A program made the translations under genes and the position numbers. A stretch of 64,000 nucleotides of DNA from Streptomyces erythrochromogenes (lineage in GTDB: Bacteria; Actinomycetota; Actinomycetes; Streptomycetales; Streptomycetaceae), in NCBI RefSeq assembly GCF_036170895.1, contig NZ_CP108036.1:7847501-7911500 (forward strand), written 5' to 3'. Below, piece by piece: positions 42,020 through 51,348 of the stretch. Position 1 is the stretch's first letter, and every line of letters starts with the position of its first letter. Under the pieces are notes generated by a model. The model saw only the letters and a list, made by a program, of their open reading frames with translations. It ran no database searches and had not been told where the DNA came from.

Positions 42020-44077
42020 TCAGCCGGACTTCTGGAGGGTCCAGGCCTGCGCCGCGCGGCCGTCCGCACGCTGGAGGTCGAGCAGCCAGTTCCCGTAGTA
42101 GGGGCGGTTGCTGACGGTGAGGGCGAAGCCGCCGCTCGGATCCGTGACGGTCACCGCGCCACCGCGGGTCGTCAGCTTCCAGGCCTGCGCGCCGTTGTTC
42201 TTGTCGCACGGCTGCTGCGAGACCCACATGCCCTGGGCGGGTGCGCCGCCCGGCTGGAGGCACTTGCCGGAGACCGCGGACCGGATGCGGACCTGGCCGC
42301 TGCCCGCGTCGTCGAAGTACCACTGCTGCTGGGCGTAGCCGTTGGCGCGGCCGCCGACGAGCACGGTGCCGTCGGCGGTGCGGCCGCCCCACACCTCGGC
42401 CGCCATGCCGGTGCTGCCGTTGCCGAGCGTGTAGCGGCTGCCCGGGGTGGTCGCCCCGCCGCCGGCACCGGTCGTACGGAAGCTCGCGGCCTTGCCGGGA
42501 CCGCTGTCGCGGCCGGAGCCGTCACGGGCGGAAACGGTCACGGTGTAGGCGGTGTTGGGCTGGAGGTTGTAGATGCGCAGCACCTGCGACTGGACCCACG
42601 CCAGGTGCTTGCCGTTCAGCATGACCTGGTACCAGGCGGTGCCCTCGACCTTGGGCCAGCTCACCACGACGGAGTTGGACTGGATCTGGGCCGCCGTCGC
42701 GGTCGGTCCGCCCGTGGGCTTCTTGGTCGGCGTCGGGCTGGGCTTCTTCGTGGGCGTCGGCGTCGGGTTGGGACCGGGGTCCGTGCCGCCGCCACCGCCC
42801 TTGTTCTTCATCAGGAACTGGTTGTCGGCGATGTTCCAGTGCGTGGCCAGGTAGCTGCCCGGCTTGGGACTGGTGTGGAAGTAGTCGTCGTGGTTGCAGT
42901 CCAGGATGTTCTCGGACGCCTGGTTGGTGCAGATGTTGCGCATCTGCGGGTAGTACGGGGTGTCCGAGTAGCACATGACGTCGTACTCATCGGTGCAGTG
43001 CGCGCCGCGGCTGGTGTTCGGGGCGCTGTTGTTGACGGCGCCCAGGTTGTGGCCGAGTTCGTGCGCGGCGGTGTGACCGCCCCAGCAGCCCGAGTCCGTG
43101 CGTCCGTAGGACGGGCCGAAGTTGCTCTGGTTCGCCTGGCCGGGACGCTCGTCGCCCGCGAAGGTGCCGATGCCGCAGTAGACCTGGCTGTCGGCGAAGA
43201 TCATGTACTTGCGGTCGCGGCGGTCGAGGCCCTTGGCGGCGAGCGCGTTGTTCGTCGCGCTGAACTCGGCGAGGGCGTTGGCCGGGAGCTCGATGTTGAG
43301 CACGGTCGGAGTGCAGTCGGCGGCGGTCACGTAGCGGATGTGCCGTACGCCGCCGGTCTCCTTGGCGCTCGCCGAGTAGATGAGGTCGGCGTCGGCGGCC
43401 CACTTGCGGAACGAGGCCACGTACTCGGAGTAGCGGTCCTTACCGGGGGCGTGGACGTACACGACCTGCACGCGGTTGCCGGTGCTGCCGTCGCCGTCGC
43501 ACTGGACGGTCTGGCCCGCGGGGCCCGCGGCGACGGCCTGGCCGCCCTCGGCGGCGGCCGGCTGGGGCGCGCTGTCCTTGGTGGCCGCGGCGTCGGCCGC
43601 GGGCGCGTCCTGAGGACGCCCGCCGCCTTCCTTGGTGGCCGGGTCGTCGGTGGAGGGCTTGGCCGGATCGGCCGCCGGGGCGCTCTCCTTGACGGCCGGC
43701 GCTATGTCCTTCGTGATGTCGACGCCCTTGGGCGGGGCGTCGGGGCCGTGGGTGCAGTGTCCGTCCCCGGTGCGGTAGACACCGACGCAGCGGTCGCCCT
43801 TGGGCGCGGGCTGGAGGCCGTCGTAGACCATGCCGCGCGCGTTCTCGTTGGCGGGCGCCGCGGAGAGGGGTTCCGGCTCCTCGTCCCGGGCGGGGGCGGC
43901 GGCCGGAGCGGAGGCGGCGGCCTCGACGGATCCGGCGGCCTGGGCACCGTCGCCGAGCCCGGAGTAGGCGACGCCCGCGGCGATCACCGCTCCGGCTGCC
44001 AGGGCGGCGGTGGCGAGTATCAACCGCCGGGGTTTGCGGCGGTGGTCGGTCGAACGGCGTCTGCGACGTCCTGTCAT
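42020..44077 (-). CDS. Secreted metzincin-like metalloprotease with FnIII and ricin-type lectin domains
   Basis: A 685-residue exported protein. ATG 44077 follows GAGGTG; an open extension to 44152 is not used. After a basic N-terminus and hydrophobic signal (LILATAALAAGAVIAAGV) comes an Ala/Pro/Asp-rich propeptide to about 175. The catalytic domain (about 180-430) has HELGHNLGAVN (His339, Glu340, His343) and a Met-turn YDVMCYSD, with many Cys. The third zinc ligand of metzincins, normally His or Asp, is Asn349. A TPTPTKKP linker leads to an FnIII domain (about 475-560) and a C-terminal beta-trefoil lectin (QQQWYFDD, GKCLQPGG, AQAWKL, AQAWTL). It probably digests surface-bound substrate; activity with Asn349 is uncertain. 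Confidence 0.87.
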   Translation of the reverse strand: MTGRRRRRSTDHRRKPRRLILATAALAAGAVIAAGVAYSGLGDGAQAAGSVEAAASAPAAAPARDEEPEPLSAAPANENARGMVYDGLQPAPKGDRCVGVYRTGDGHCTHGPDAPPKGVDITKDIAPAVKESAPAADPAKPSTDDPATKEGGGRPQDAPAADAAATKDSAPQPAAAEGGQAVAAGPAGQTVQCDGDGSTGNRVQVVYVHAPGKDRYSEYVASFRKWAADADLIYSASAKETGGVRHIRYVTAADCTPTVLNIELPANALAEFSATNNALAAKGLDRRDRKYMIFADSQVYCGIGTFAGDERPGQANQSNFGPSYGRTDSGCWGGHTAAHELGHNLGAVNNSAPNTSRGAHCTDEYDVMCYSDTPYYPQMRNICTNQASENILDCNHDDYFHTSPKPGSYLATHWNIADNQFLMKNKGGGGGTDPGPNPTPTPTKKPSPTPTKKPTGGPTATAAQIQSNSVVVSWPKVEGTAWYQVMLNGKHLAWVQSQVLRIYNLQPNTAYTVTVSARDGSGRDSGPGKAASFRTTGAGGGATTPGSRYTLGNGSTGMAAEVWGGRTADGTVLVGGRANGYAQQQWYFDDAGSGQVRIRSAVSGKCLQPGGAPAQGMWVSQQPCDKNNGAQAWKLTTRGGAVTVTDPSGGFALTVSNRPYYGNWLLDLQRADGRAAQAWTLQKSG

Positions 44078-44533
44078 GGGCACCTCAAATCGTTGTCGGA
44101 CTAGTGGGTGCGCGGAAGCCTGCCAGACGAATGCTGCGGAGAATTCGGACAAACGGGGGCGTGGGCCAGGAAATCATTCCGTTACCTGTCGGCATGATTT
44201 GACGAACACTCAACTTGCAGAAAAAAAAGGTGAGTTACGCGCGTCGCATGCCAAAGGTCCAGTCCTTTCGAGGCGGGTTGTTATCAAATCGAGATATGAT
44301 GCGGAAGCTTATTGACGGGAATTCAGTCAGGAATTCACCTAATTACTACCTGCCGAATTCTCTCCGTCACGAGCGGTGAGGGCCGGCGCCCCGGCTACCA
44401 CCCGGCGGCCCGTCGGCTCCCTTGCGGAGCCCGCCAGTTGCCGCCGGAGGCCGGCCGACGGGATCGGATCGAAGCCGCCCCGCACCTGAAAGGAGACAGG
44501 AGCGGGGCGGCGTGGCGTGACGTGGCCGGGGGA
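44078..44533. promoter_or_regulatory. AT-rich intergenic region upstream of the protease gene
   Basis: About 456 bp containing the most AT-rich patch of the window (about 44120-44360), including a run of eight A at 44220-44229 and three GAATTC sites. The octamer GGAATTCA is repeated directly at 44318 and 44330. The region must hold the protease promoter. The downstream gene on this side (ECF41 sigma factor, same direction) ends at 44534, so its terminator should also be here, but no clear stem was found. Confidence 0.4.
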
Positions 44534-45427
44534 TCAGTCGTCGACGGCGCCCAGGTCGATGCGGGCGAGGCGCTCGGGGTCGGTGAGGATGTCGAGCGCG
44601 ATGATCCTGCCGTCCCGGATGGTGAACGCCATGACCGACATCGCCCGGCCCTCCGCCAGTGCGACCACGCCGGGAAGTCCGTTGACCAGGGCCGGACGCG
44701 CGGCCTCGGCGAAGCGGGCGAAGGTGATCGCCTGCGAGGCGACCTCGGCCGCGCCGCGGCGTACCAGTGAGGGGCGCAGCGTGCCGCCGTCCGAGCGGGC
44801 CACGACCTCGGGGTCGAGGACGTCGACGAGGGCGTCGAAGTCCCCGCCGCGCGAGGCGGCGAGGAAGGCGTCGACGACCGCGCGCAGCCGGGCCTGGTCC
44901 GGATCCGGAGGGGGTACGACGCCCTGCACCCGGCGGCGGCCGCGGCTGGCGAGCTGCCGTGTCGCGGCCGGGCTGCGCCCGAGGACCGGGGCGATCTCGT
45001 CGAAGGGCACCGCGAACAGGTCGTGGAGTACGAAGGCCAGGCGCTCGGCGGGTGCGAGGGTCTCCAAGACCACCATCAGTGCGATGCCGACCGAGTCGGC
45101 CAGGAGGATCTCCTGCTCGGGGTCGAGGCCGTCCGCCCGGCTGACGATCGGGTCGGGAAGCCGGACCTGCCCGTTTTGGTCGTGCAGCGGATCCTCGCGC
45201 CGGGTCGTGCGCGAGCGCAGCATGTCCAGGCACACCCGCCCGACCACGGTGGTCAGCCAGCCGCCCAGGTTCTCCACCGCGTCGGCGTCGGAGCGGTTCA
45301 GCTTGAGCCACGCCTCCTGTACGGCGTCCTCCGCCTCGCTGAGCGAGCCCAGCATCCGGTAGGCCACCGCCCGCAGGTGGGTCCGGTGCTCCTCGAACCT
45401 CCGCGCCAGCAACTCTTTCCCGCTCAC
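44534..45427 (-). CDS. ECF41-family RNA polymerase sigma factor (SigJ-like)
   Basis: A 297-residue extracytoplasmic-function sigma factor. Region 2 is at about 10-75 (HLRAVAYRMLGSLSEAEDAVQEAWL), followed by LGGWLTTVVGRVCLDMLRSR. Region 4 is at about 120-170 (LAPAERLAFVLHDLFAVPFDEIAPVLGRSPAATRQLASRGRRRV). A C-terminal extension with a SnoaL/NTF2-like fold (about 180-297) includes RSDGG and the LTDPERL motif that corresponds to NPDKL. These define the ECF41 group, where the extension acts as a built-in regulator in place of an anti-sigma factor. It is monocistronic. Such genes are often next to an oxidoreductase, which is not the case here. Confidence 0.92.
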   Translation of the reverse strand: MSGKELLARRFEEHRTHLRAVAYRMLGSLSEAEDAVQEAWLKLNRSDADAVENLGGWLTTVVGRVCLDMLRSRTTRREDPLHDQNGQVRLPDPIVSRADGLDPEQEILLADSVGIALMVVLETLAPAERLAFVLHDLFAVPFDEIAPVLGRSPAATRQLASRGRRRVQGVVPPPDPDQARLRAVVDAFLAASRGGDFDALVDVLDPEVVARSDGGTLRPSLVRRGAAEVASQAITFARFAEAARPALVNGLPGVVALAEGRAMSVMAFTIRDGRIIALDILTDPERLARIDLGAVDD

Positions 45428-45790
45428 CCGTCACATCCCCGTGTCAGAAGGCCAGTCCGGGATCGGACGATAACCGACCTCCCAACGGGCCGCGCGCGCA
45501 TATGAGTTGGCGCACGGCGGTCGAGGAGCTCAGAGGCCGAGGCCGCCGGAGGGCCGGTACCGGCGGGGGTCGCCGGGCAGGTGCTCGCGCTGCACGAGTG
45601 GGGCGGCCGCGAGCTCCTCCGGGGTGGTCGGGGAACGCCGCGCCGGTCCCGCAGGGTGTCGGTGCCCGAGCCGAGCCGCCGGGCCGCGTCTGCGGCCGCC
45701 CCGGCCCGTTCGGCGATTCGCGCTGCCCGCCGCCGTGGGCCGCGAGCCCAGCGCCGTCCGCTCCGGGCCCGGAGGCCGACATGGCCCGGC
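45428..45790. other. Intergenic region, nothing recognised
   Basis: About 363 bp between two leftward genes. Open frames on both strands are Arg/Ala/Pro-rich composition artefacts. It should contain the sigma-factor promoter near 45440-45490, where GC content dips around the CATATGAG sequence. Confidence 0.35.
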
Positions 45791-46510
45791 CTACGCCCGG
45801 GCCGCCGCCTTGCGGAGGTGGCGGTAGAGGCGGTCGCGGTCGTCGTAGAGCCCGCGGCTGTCGGTCGGTACCAGGGCGCCGTTGACCGCCATGGTGGGGG
45901 TCCCCTCGGCCGGCGAATTGCTCATCGCCTCGTCCGCGGCCTCCACGAACTCCCGGTGCTTCGTCTCCAGCACGGCCGCATCGAACTCCGGGCCGCGCAG
46001 GCCCGGCACCTTGACGGCCAGGGCCAGCAGCCGGTCCCGCGTGAATCCGCCGGCCCTGCGCACCTTCGCCTGGTGGCGGTACAGCAGCTCGTGGTACTCG
46101 GTGAACTTGTTGTGGTCCACGGCGGCGCGCAGCGCGTTCGCGGCGAACTTCGACCCCGGGCCGAGGAAGGACCCCAGGGTGAACTGGAGCTGCAGCGCGT
46201 CGTTCCGGGCCGCCTGCTTCAGGTAGGGGCCGTTGCCGTCCAGCTCGAACTCGGCGCAGGCCGGGCAGCTCAGGTCCTCGTAGACCCGTACCGAGAGGGG
46301 AGCGGAAGGGTTCCCGATGACGATCGTGGTGCCGTCCGCGGCCAGGGACTCCCGCGCCGCGGGCAGGTTCGCGCTGGCCGACACGTCGAGCGGGTCGTCG
46401 CCCTCGCCCTTCGGGCCGCCGCCCCGCCCGGCCTCACAAGCGCCGACGGAGGACGCCACGACAAGGGCCGCGGCCGTTCCGAGGAATCCGCGTCTGGTTC
46501 TGACCTGCAT
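45791..46510 (-). CDS. DsbA-family thioredoxin-like lipoprotein
   Basis: A 239-residue extracytoplasmic protein. ATG 46510 follows AAGGGA. The N-terminus VRTRRGFLGTAAALVVASSVGAC combines a twin-arginine pattern with a lipobox at SVGAC, so it is likely a Tat- or Sec-exported lipoprotein. The thioredoxin-fold domain (about 65-235) has the redox motif CPAC in YEDLSCPACAEFE and the cis-Pro region GTPTMAVNGALV. Length and inserted helical domain fit the DsbA/DSBA-like thioredoxin_4 group. It probably helps disulphide formation in exported proteins, several of which are encoded nearby. It is not in an operon. Confidence 0.9.
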   Translation of the reverse strand: MQVRTRRGFLGTAAALVVASSVGACEAGRGGGPKGEGDDPLDVSASANLPAARESLAADGTTIVIGNPSAPLSVRVYEDLSCPACAEFELDGNGPYLKQAARNDALQLQFTLGSFLGPGSKFAANALRAAVDHNKFTEYHELLYRHQAKVRRAGGFTRDRLLALAVKVPGLRGPEFDAAVLETKHREFVEAADEAMSNSPAEGTPTMAVNGALVPTDSRGLYDDRDRLYRHLRKAAARA

Positions 46511-46829
46511 CAATGTCCCTTCCCCCTGATCGACAGGGAGACCTTACGCGCTCCGAAGCCACACCACGCACCGGGTTTCCGCGAACCCCGTGCGGCCGGG
46601 TCCGGCGACGACTGCGCCGTACTGAACGCGCTCAAAAACTTCGGCCATCGACGTGACAGCGGCTGTCCGAAAGTGGATGATGATCCCTGGCGCTACGGGG
46701 CCGTGCGCCCGACTGCCGCCGGGGGGAACTGGCGCCGTCCGGGATCGTGATGCACCACACCACACCCACACCGCACCGCACCCACCCGTGGCGCCCCATG
46801 CCGTCTTCTGCTCACAAGGATGCCTTCTG

Positions 46830-49565
46830 TTGCGCCCCACTCGTGCGACCGTCCTGCTCACCGCAGGTCTCGTCACCCTTCTCGGGACACCGGCCGCCAC
46901 TGCGGCCGAAACCCCGTCCACCCTCTACGTGAACAGCCGGGAGGGGTCGAACTGTGCCGACTCCGGCCCCGGTTCGCAGGCGGTCCCGTACTGCACCATC
47001 TCGGCGGCCGCCAAGGCCGCCGGGCCGGGGCAGACGGTGAAGATCGGGATGGGCGTCTACCCCGAGGCCCTGAATCTCGACCGCTCCGGCACGCCGGGCA
47101 AGCCGATCGTCTTCGACGCCGAGCTCGCCGACCGCATGCCCGCGACCTCCGTCAAGTCGCTCACCATCACCAGTGCCTCGCACCTGGTGGTCCGCGGTCT
47201 CCGGCCCGCCACCGTCAGGGTCTCCGGGTCCGCCGACATCGAGCTGGACCGGCTGCGGACCTCCAGCAGCCGCGCGCCCGGCGTCATCATCGGCGGCGCG
47301 AGCACGGACGTACGCCTCACCCGCAGCCACACGAGCGACGTCCGGATCGAGGGCGGCTCCCAGCGCACGCTGCTCGGCCGCAACGAGCTCGTGGGCTACG
47401 AAGGACCGCCGGTCACCGCGCAGGACGCGCCCGGCACCGTCATCACCAACAACAGGCTGGTCAACGACTGCCTCGCATCCGCCTCGGTCATCGGGACCTC
47501 CACAGGATCCGCCCTGTTCAACAACGTGGTCTACGCGTACAGGACCGCAGCCGCGTGCCCGGACGGAGCCCCGGCCACCGGCATCGAGGTGGCGCCGACC
47601 GCGGCATCCGGAACCCGCGCCGACTACAACCTGCTGGTCGACGGCGAGACCAGCTGGCTGACGGCCTACAAGTGGGCCGGCACCGTCTACGAGACCGCCG
47701 CCGCGCTCAAGGCGGCGACCGGCCAGGGTGAGCACGACCTTCTGGTCCCGTCCGCGATGATGGTGGTCGACGGGAACGACGGCTCGCCCATCATCGACTC
47801 CGGGGACCCGACGGCTCCTGGCGTCCTCCCCACCGACGAGCGCGGCTTCCCGACCGCCGACGACCCGCGCCAGCCCAACACCGGCAAGGACGGCGGGTAC
47901 ATCGACCGTGGCAACCGCGAGACCCAGGACTGGCTGTCCCGGGCCTCGGTCGAGATCGAGGAGAACTGGGCCCCGGTCGGCACCACGGTCACGGCCAAGG
48001 CCATCACCGACACCAGGTGGGGCGGGCTGACCTACACCTACGACTTCGGTGACGGAACGGACCCGGTCATCACCAAGGACCGCACCGCGGCGCACGTCTA
48101 CACGAAGCCCTGCGAGTGCACCGTCAAGGTGACCGCGGTCACCGGCGTCGGTGTGAAGGCCACCGGCGAGACCACCACCAAGGTGACGGCGACCGGCCCG
48201 CTGACCGCGGGCTTCACCACCCGCGCCGTCCTGCCGGACTCCGACAACCCGATCGGCTACACCCGCCCGCTGACCTACGAGTTCGACCCCCGGCCCGCCA
48301 CCGCGGCACCGTGGCCGGTGCAGCGCGTCGCCGTGGACTTCGGCGACGGCAGGTACGAGCACAGCGACCACATGGACCGCGCCTACACCCACACCTACGA
48401 CCGGCCCGGCGACTACAAGGTGACCTTCACCCTCGGGGACAAGAACGGCTCCGTGAACACGGTTACCCGGAACGTCCGCGTCGAGTACGCACCCTCCGGC
48501 TACGCGGCGGTCGAGCCGTTCCGCCTGCTCGACACCCGCGAGGGCGGTTCACTCCAGGCCGGTGCCCCGACGTCGATCGTCCTGCCCGTGGGCCTCGCGG
48601 TCCCCAAGCACCCGCTGTCGGGCAGCATGGCCGCGGCCGTCCTCAACGTGACCGTCACCGACGCCACCCAGGACACCCACCTCAGCGTCTGGCCCTCCGG
48701 CCAGCCCCGCCCGATCACGTCCAACGTCAACATCAAGGCCGGCGGCACCGCCTCCAACACCGTCACCGTGCCCGTCGGCGCCGACGGGAAGGCCCTCGCC
48801 CAGCTCAACGCGGGCAAGGCCTCTCTCATCGTCGACTTCGTCGGCTACTACCAGCCGAACATCGGCCGGCGGTTCACGCCGCAGAACCCGGCCCGTGTGC
48901 TGGACACCCGTACTGACGGCGGCAAGCTCGGCGGCGGCCAGACCCGTACGGTCAAGGTCGCAGGCGTGGGCGGCATCCCGGCAGACGCCACCGCCGTCAC
49001 GTTCAACCTCACCAGCACCGGCACCACCCAGAACACCCACGTCATCGCCTACCCGGACCCCGCCAAGCGCACCGCGACGTCGAATCTCAACCCCGAACCC
49101 GGCGTCGACAAGTCCAACCAGGCCATCGTCCCCGTCGGCCCGAACGGGACCATCACCCTCTACAACAACACCGGCGCCACCGACCTGATCCTCGACGCCG
49201 TCGGCTACTACGCCGAGGACGGCAAGGCCCTCTTCACCCCGGTCGTGCCGACCCGCCTCGCCGACACCCGCACCACCGGCAAGATCGCCCCCGGCGCCAC
49301 CACCACGGTCGCCGGCATCCCCGCGAACGCCCTCGGCGCCGTCGTCAACATCACCGCCACCGACACCACCGGCGCCGGCTTCCTCACCGCCCACGCCGAC
49401 GGCACCGCCCGCCCCGAGGCCAGCAGCCTCAACACCCGGCCCGGTGTCACCGTCCCCAACCACGTCACCACGCCCGCCGCGGGCGGCCGTATCGCGATCT
49501 GGAACAGCTGGGGCGGCGGCAACCACGTCATCACCGACCTCCTCGGCTACTTCACCCAGGACTGA
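46830..49565 (+). CDS. Large secreted beta-helix/PKD protein with three C-terminal DTR repeats
   Basis: An exported protein of about 911 residues. TTG 46830 with AAGGA upstream gives a proper signal peptide (RATVLLTAGLVTLLGTP, ending ATAA); the longer open frame does not. Residues about 30-370 look like a right-handed parallel beta-helix of the pectate-lyase type (GPGQTVKIGMGVYPEALNL, SHLVVRGLRPATVRVSG). Two PKD domains follow (YDFGDGTDPVITK; VDFGDGRYEH). The last 360 residues are three copies of a module of about 115 residues that opens FRLLDTREGG, ARVLDTRTDGG and TRLADTRTTG and ends GYYQPN, GYYAED and GYFTQD. It is probably a surface or matrix protein that binds carbohydrate. A terminator follows. 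Confidence 0.86.
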   Translation: MRPTRATVLLTAGLVTLLGTPAATAAETPSTLYVNSREGSNCADSGPGSQAVPYCTISAAAKAAGPGQTVKIGMGVYPEALNLDRSGTPGKPIVFDAELADRMPATSVKSLTITSASHLVVRGLRPATVRVSGSADIELDRLRTSSSRAPGVIIGGASTDVRLTRSHTSDVRIEGGSQRTLLGRNELVGYEGPPVTAQDAPGTVITNNRLVNDCLASASVIGTSTGSALFNNVVYAYRTAAACPDGAPATGIEVAPTAASGTRADYNLLVDGETSWLTAYKWAGTVYETAAALKAATGQGEHDLLVPSAMMVVDGNDGSPIIDSGDPTAPGVLPTDERGFPTADDPRQPNTGKDGGYIDRGNRETQDWLSRASVEIEENWAPVGTTVTAKAITDTRWGGLTYTYDFGDGTDPVITKDRTAAHVYTKPCECTVKVTAVTGVGVKATGETTTKVTATGPLTAGFTTRAVLPDSDNPIGYTRPLTYEFDPRPATAAPWPVQRVAVDFGDGRYEHSDHMDRAYTHTYDRPGDYKVTFTLGDKNGSVNTVTRNVRVEYAPSGYAAVEPFRLLDTREGGSLQAGAPTSIVLPVGLAVPKHPLSGSMAAAVLNVTVTDATQDTHLSVWPSGQPRPITSNVNIKAGGTASNTVTVPVGADGKALAQLNAGKASLIVDFVGYYQPNIGRRFTPQNPARVLDTRTDGGKLGGGQTRTVKVAGVGGIPADATAVTFNLTSTGTTQNTHVIAYPDPAKRTATSNLNPEPGVDKSNQAIVPVGPNGTITLYNNTGATDLILDAVGYYAEDGKALFTPVVPTRLADTRTTGKIAPGATTTVAGIPANALGAVVNITATDTTGAGFLTAHADGTARPEASSLNTRPGVTVPNHVTTPAAGGRIAIWNSWGGGNHVITDLLGYFTQD

Positions 49566-49586
49566 CGTCCGACCGGAACACACCAA

Positions 49587-49627
49587 GAGCCCCGGCCATC
49601 GCGCACGAGCGACGGAGGCCGGGGCTC
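49587..49627. terminator. Intrinsic terminator, 11-bp stem
   Basis: GAGCCCCGGCC (49587-49597) pairs perfectly with GGCCGGGGCTC (49617-49627), with a loop of 19 nt. It lies 22 bp after the stop of the large beta-helix/PKD protein. Confidence 0.65.
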
Positions 49628-49767
49628 CCGGCATACTCCGCAGGCCGCAGCGGTTGCGGGGCCGGAGTCCTGCGCGTATCCGGCCGGTGGCGGCTCGGGA
49701 CGCCGGTTCTTCGATCCGCCCGCCGTACCGGAGGTGGCCGGGCCGCCCACCCGACTACCCTCTTCGA

Positions 49768-51288
49768 ATGTCGATGCGAGGCGCGGGGGCCACCGAGAAG
49801 GACTGGGCCGGGCTCTTCGCGGGGATCGAAGCCCTGGCAGCACAACCCTCGATGCGGCAGGCATGGCTGATGGGGCTGCGCCACATCGCGCCGGCGGACG
49901 TGCTGGTGCGCCTGCTGGACACGTCCGTCATCCTGGACCTGCCGACCGAAGTGGTCGACGCCGTGATCGCCCACCCCGACCGAAGGATCCGCTCGCGACT
50001 CGCGGAAACCCGTAGGGGCATGAGCGTTGATCAGTGGACGAGACTGATCGCCAGCGAGACCGGCACCCGCCGCGGGCGCTTCCAATGGCTGGCCACCTGC
50101 CGCGGCCCGAAGGTGCCAGAGGCCCGGTTCGAGCGCTGGGCACGCGACCCGGATCCGCAAACCCGTCTGCAGGCCCTGTGGTTCCGTGGCCTTCCGCAGG
50201 AGCCGGCACTGGCCCTGGCCGCCGATCCCGATCCGGAGGTGCGCGCGGAAGCCTGCGCATACGCCTGGCCGTATCTGGACCGGGGCCGACGGTCCGCCCT
50301 CGCCGACGACCCGTCGCCCCGGGTCCGGGAAGTCGCCCGCCGGCGCACCGGCTTCGACCGACCCATGTCACGGACGGAGTTCGATGCCCTGACCACCACG
50401 GAGCAGTGGCGCGCGGCACGCGTCCAACTGCTCGGGCGAGACTTCGCCGAACACCTGGTCCGTTGCGGGGAGCGCGGACTGCGGCAGAACCTGGTCGACA
50501 ACGAGCGTCTGGACGCCGACCTGATCACCGCGCTGGCCCACGACGAAGACCCCCATGTGCGCGCCGCGGTGGCCGTCCGAGCCGACGTCACCGAGGAGCT
50601 GCGCGCCTCGATCAGCGCGGGACTGCCCCCGGACACCCCCTACTGGGCTGTGGACTGGGTCGAGGAGTGCCACGACGATCCCGATGCGATGCGCCGCCTG
50701 GCACCGTCCGCGAGCATCGGCATCCGGCGCAGCGTCGCGCGAGCCCGGCACCTGCCACCGGACGTCGTGGACCGCCTCTCCCGCGACCCGGACTCCCATG
50801 TGTCGTACAACCTCGCCTCCTGCTGCGAGGGCGCTCCCGCCGAGCTGCTGCTGGAGGTCGCGCTACGGCGGGACGGCGGCTTCCTCGCTCTGGACCACCC
50901 GAACTTCCCCCGCCACACGCTCCTGCGCTTCGCCGACGATCCGGACCCGCTGCGGCGCCGACTGGCCCTCGAATCCCCGGAGTCCACCCCCGGCCTCGCC
51001 GAGCGTCTGGACGACGACCCGGACGAGCGCGTGCGGGCACGTGCCGCGGCCGACCCGAGGCTCTCGCCCGCCACGGTCCTGCGCCTGCTCGACTCCACCC
51101 CGCGGACGCGCCGAGCAGCCCTCGGGAATCCGCAGCTCCCCGTCCCCGCCCTGGTCCGACTGCTCCGCGACGCGGACACCGCCGAGGGCGCGGCCGCGAA
51201 CCCGGCGATCCCCACCTCGGTCGTACGGCAGTTGGCCGAGCTGTCCTGCGCAGCGGAATCGCCCACTGGGTGGCTGGCGCGGCCCTGA
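49768..51288 (+). CDS. HEAT/leucine-rich-repeat-variant-like repeat protein
   Basis: A 506-residue cytoplasmic protein built almost wholly of alpha-helical repeats. Units of about 22-25 residues follow the pattern LAxDPDPxVRxxxA: ALAADPDPEVRAEACAYA, ALADDPSPRVREVARRR, ALAHDEDPHVRAAVAVR, RLSRDPDSHVSYNLAS, LLRFADDPDPLRRRLALES, RLDDDPDERVRARAAADP. This matches the LRV/HEAT-like repeat proteins common in Streptomyces. They are thought to be protein-protein interaction scaffolds. ATG 49768 is used; ATG 49774 is as good. No signal peptide or membrane segment is seen. Function and partners are unknown. Confidence 0.85.
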   Translation: MSMRGAGATEKDWAGLFAGIEALAAQPSMRQAWLMGLRHIAPADVLVRLLDTSVILDLPTEVVDAVIAHPDRRIRSRLAETRRGMSVDQWTRLIASETGTRRGRFQWLATCRGPKVPEARFERWARDPDPQTRLQALWFRGLPQEPALALAADPDPEVRAEACAYAWPYLDRGRRSALADDPSPRVREVARRRTGFDRPMSRTEFDALTTTEQWRAARVQLLGRDFAEHLVRCGERGLRQNLVDNERLDADLITALAHDEDPHVRAAVAVRADVTEELRASISAGLPPDTPYWAVDWVEECHDDPDAMRRLAPSASIGIRRSVARARHLPPDVVDRLSRDPDSHVSYNLASCCEGAPAELLLEVALRRDGGFLALDHPNFPRHTLLRFADDPDPLRRRLALESPESTPGLAERLDDDPDERVRARAAADPRLSPATVLRLLDSTPRTRRAALGNPQLPVPALVRLLRDADTAEGAAANPAIPTSVVRQLAELSCAAESPTGWLARP

Positions 51289-51348
51289 CCGTGCTGCGGG
51301 AGTCGGTCCGCCGGTGCGAGATCCCGACCGGATCGAGGACCGGGCGGA

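Noticed and set aside
46812..48392. Leftward 526-codon frame opposite the beta-helix/PKD protein
   Set aside because: Antisense shadow; the forward frame has a signal peptide and PKD motifs.
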